A stretch of 5,045 nucleotides of DNA from Acholeplasmataceae bacterium UBA6190 (GTDB lineage Bacteria > Bacillota_I > Bacilli_A > Acholeplasmatales > Acholeplasmataceae). The notes under the pieces were generated by a model. It worked only from the letters and a program-made list of their open reading frames with translations, searched no databases and was not told the DNA's origin. How positions within the stretch are numbered: position 1 is the stretch's first letter; each line of letters starts with the position of its first letter. The stretch covers positions 1 to 5,045 of the forward strand of contig DITG01000120.1 in the NCBI GenBank assembly GCA_002422045.1, read 5' to 3'. The position numbers and the translations under genes are program-made. Positions 4,932-5,045 of the stretch are shown piece by piece.

Positions 4932-5045
4932 ATGGTCAATGTGATCGGCGCGGGACTTGCAGGCAGCGAAGCAGCCTACTATCTCGCCAATCAGGGCATC
5001 AAGGTCAGACTCTATGAAATGCGTCCGAAGAAGATGACTCCAGCA
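4932..5045 (+). CDS. trmFO: Methylenetetrahydrofolate-tRNA (uracil-5-)-methyltransferase, N-terminal part, cut by window end
   Basis: TrmFO methylates U54 of tRNA to ribothymidine in the T-loop, taking the carbon from 5,10-methylene-THF and electrons from bound FAD with NAD(P)H. Only the first 38 codons are in the window, but they are diagnostic. MVNVIGAGLAGSEAA holds the Rossmann GxGxxG motif (Gly6, Gly8, Gly11) for FAD. VRLYEMRP (25-32) has the Glu29 that should bind the FAD ribose, and it continues into the family's typical KKMTPA. The start is ATG 4932; the ATG at 4921 is out of frame. The gene runs off the right edge. Its need for a folate cofactor makes placement after a folate uptake operon sensible, though trmFO is more often found near topA and xerC in Bacillota. 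Confidence 0.93.
   Translation, partial: MVNVIGAGLAGSEAAYYLANQGIKVRLYEMRPKKMTPA

Overview
The window reads as a compact, moderately AT-rich bacterial chromosome segment using the standard genetic code: every gene is closed by TAA or TAG, and Trp is TGG with no in-frame TGA. Densely packed plus-strand genes, Shine-Dalgarno sites with GTG and TTG starts, an ECF-type folate transporter S component and a THF riboswitch all point to Bacillota or a Mollicutes-related lineage that has not reassigned TGA (for example Acholeplasma-like or Erysipelotrichia-like). The lineage is an inference. No mobile element, CRISPR array, rRNA or tRNA gene was seen.

Block 1 (about 34-2655) starts at a strong extended -10 promoter. 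It holds three consecutive related membrane proteins of the SipW/Sec11 (Ser-His) signal peptidase I type, then ung (uracil-DNA glycosylase). The first and third keep the SMEP serine and the TH histidine. The middle one keeps the topology and the LEVGD box but lacks both catalytic residues, so it looks like a pseudoenzyme. An intrinsic terminator-like hairpin spans the 3' end of the middle gene and may reduce expression of the third peptidase and ung. The third peptidase and ung are separated by one base.

Block 2 (about 2664-4888) is a folate salvage operon. A good promoter sits directly before a well-formed tetrahydrofolate riboswitch (2699-2790). Its expression platform contains an intrinsic terminator, a competing antiterminator and a possible second terminator. 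It controls folC (folylpolyglutamate synthase) and the overlapping folT (folate ECF transporter S component). Import by FolT and intracellular trapping by FolC-catalysed polyglutamylation would be shut down together when reduced folate is plentiful.

Block 3 (from about 4911) is the start of trmFO, the folate-dependent tRNA U54 methyltransferase. It is cut by the window end and has its own -10 box a few bases upstream. Its cofactor, 5,10-methylene-THF, fits the folate neighbourhood.

The items most worth a second look are the catalytically dead signal peptidase paralogue between two apparently active ones, the two-stage folC leader with mutually exclusive pairings and a possible Cys-rich leader ORF, and the enlarged FolT with about 80 extra residues.
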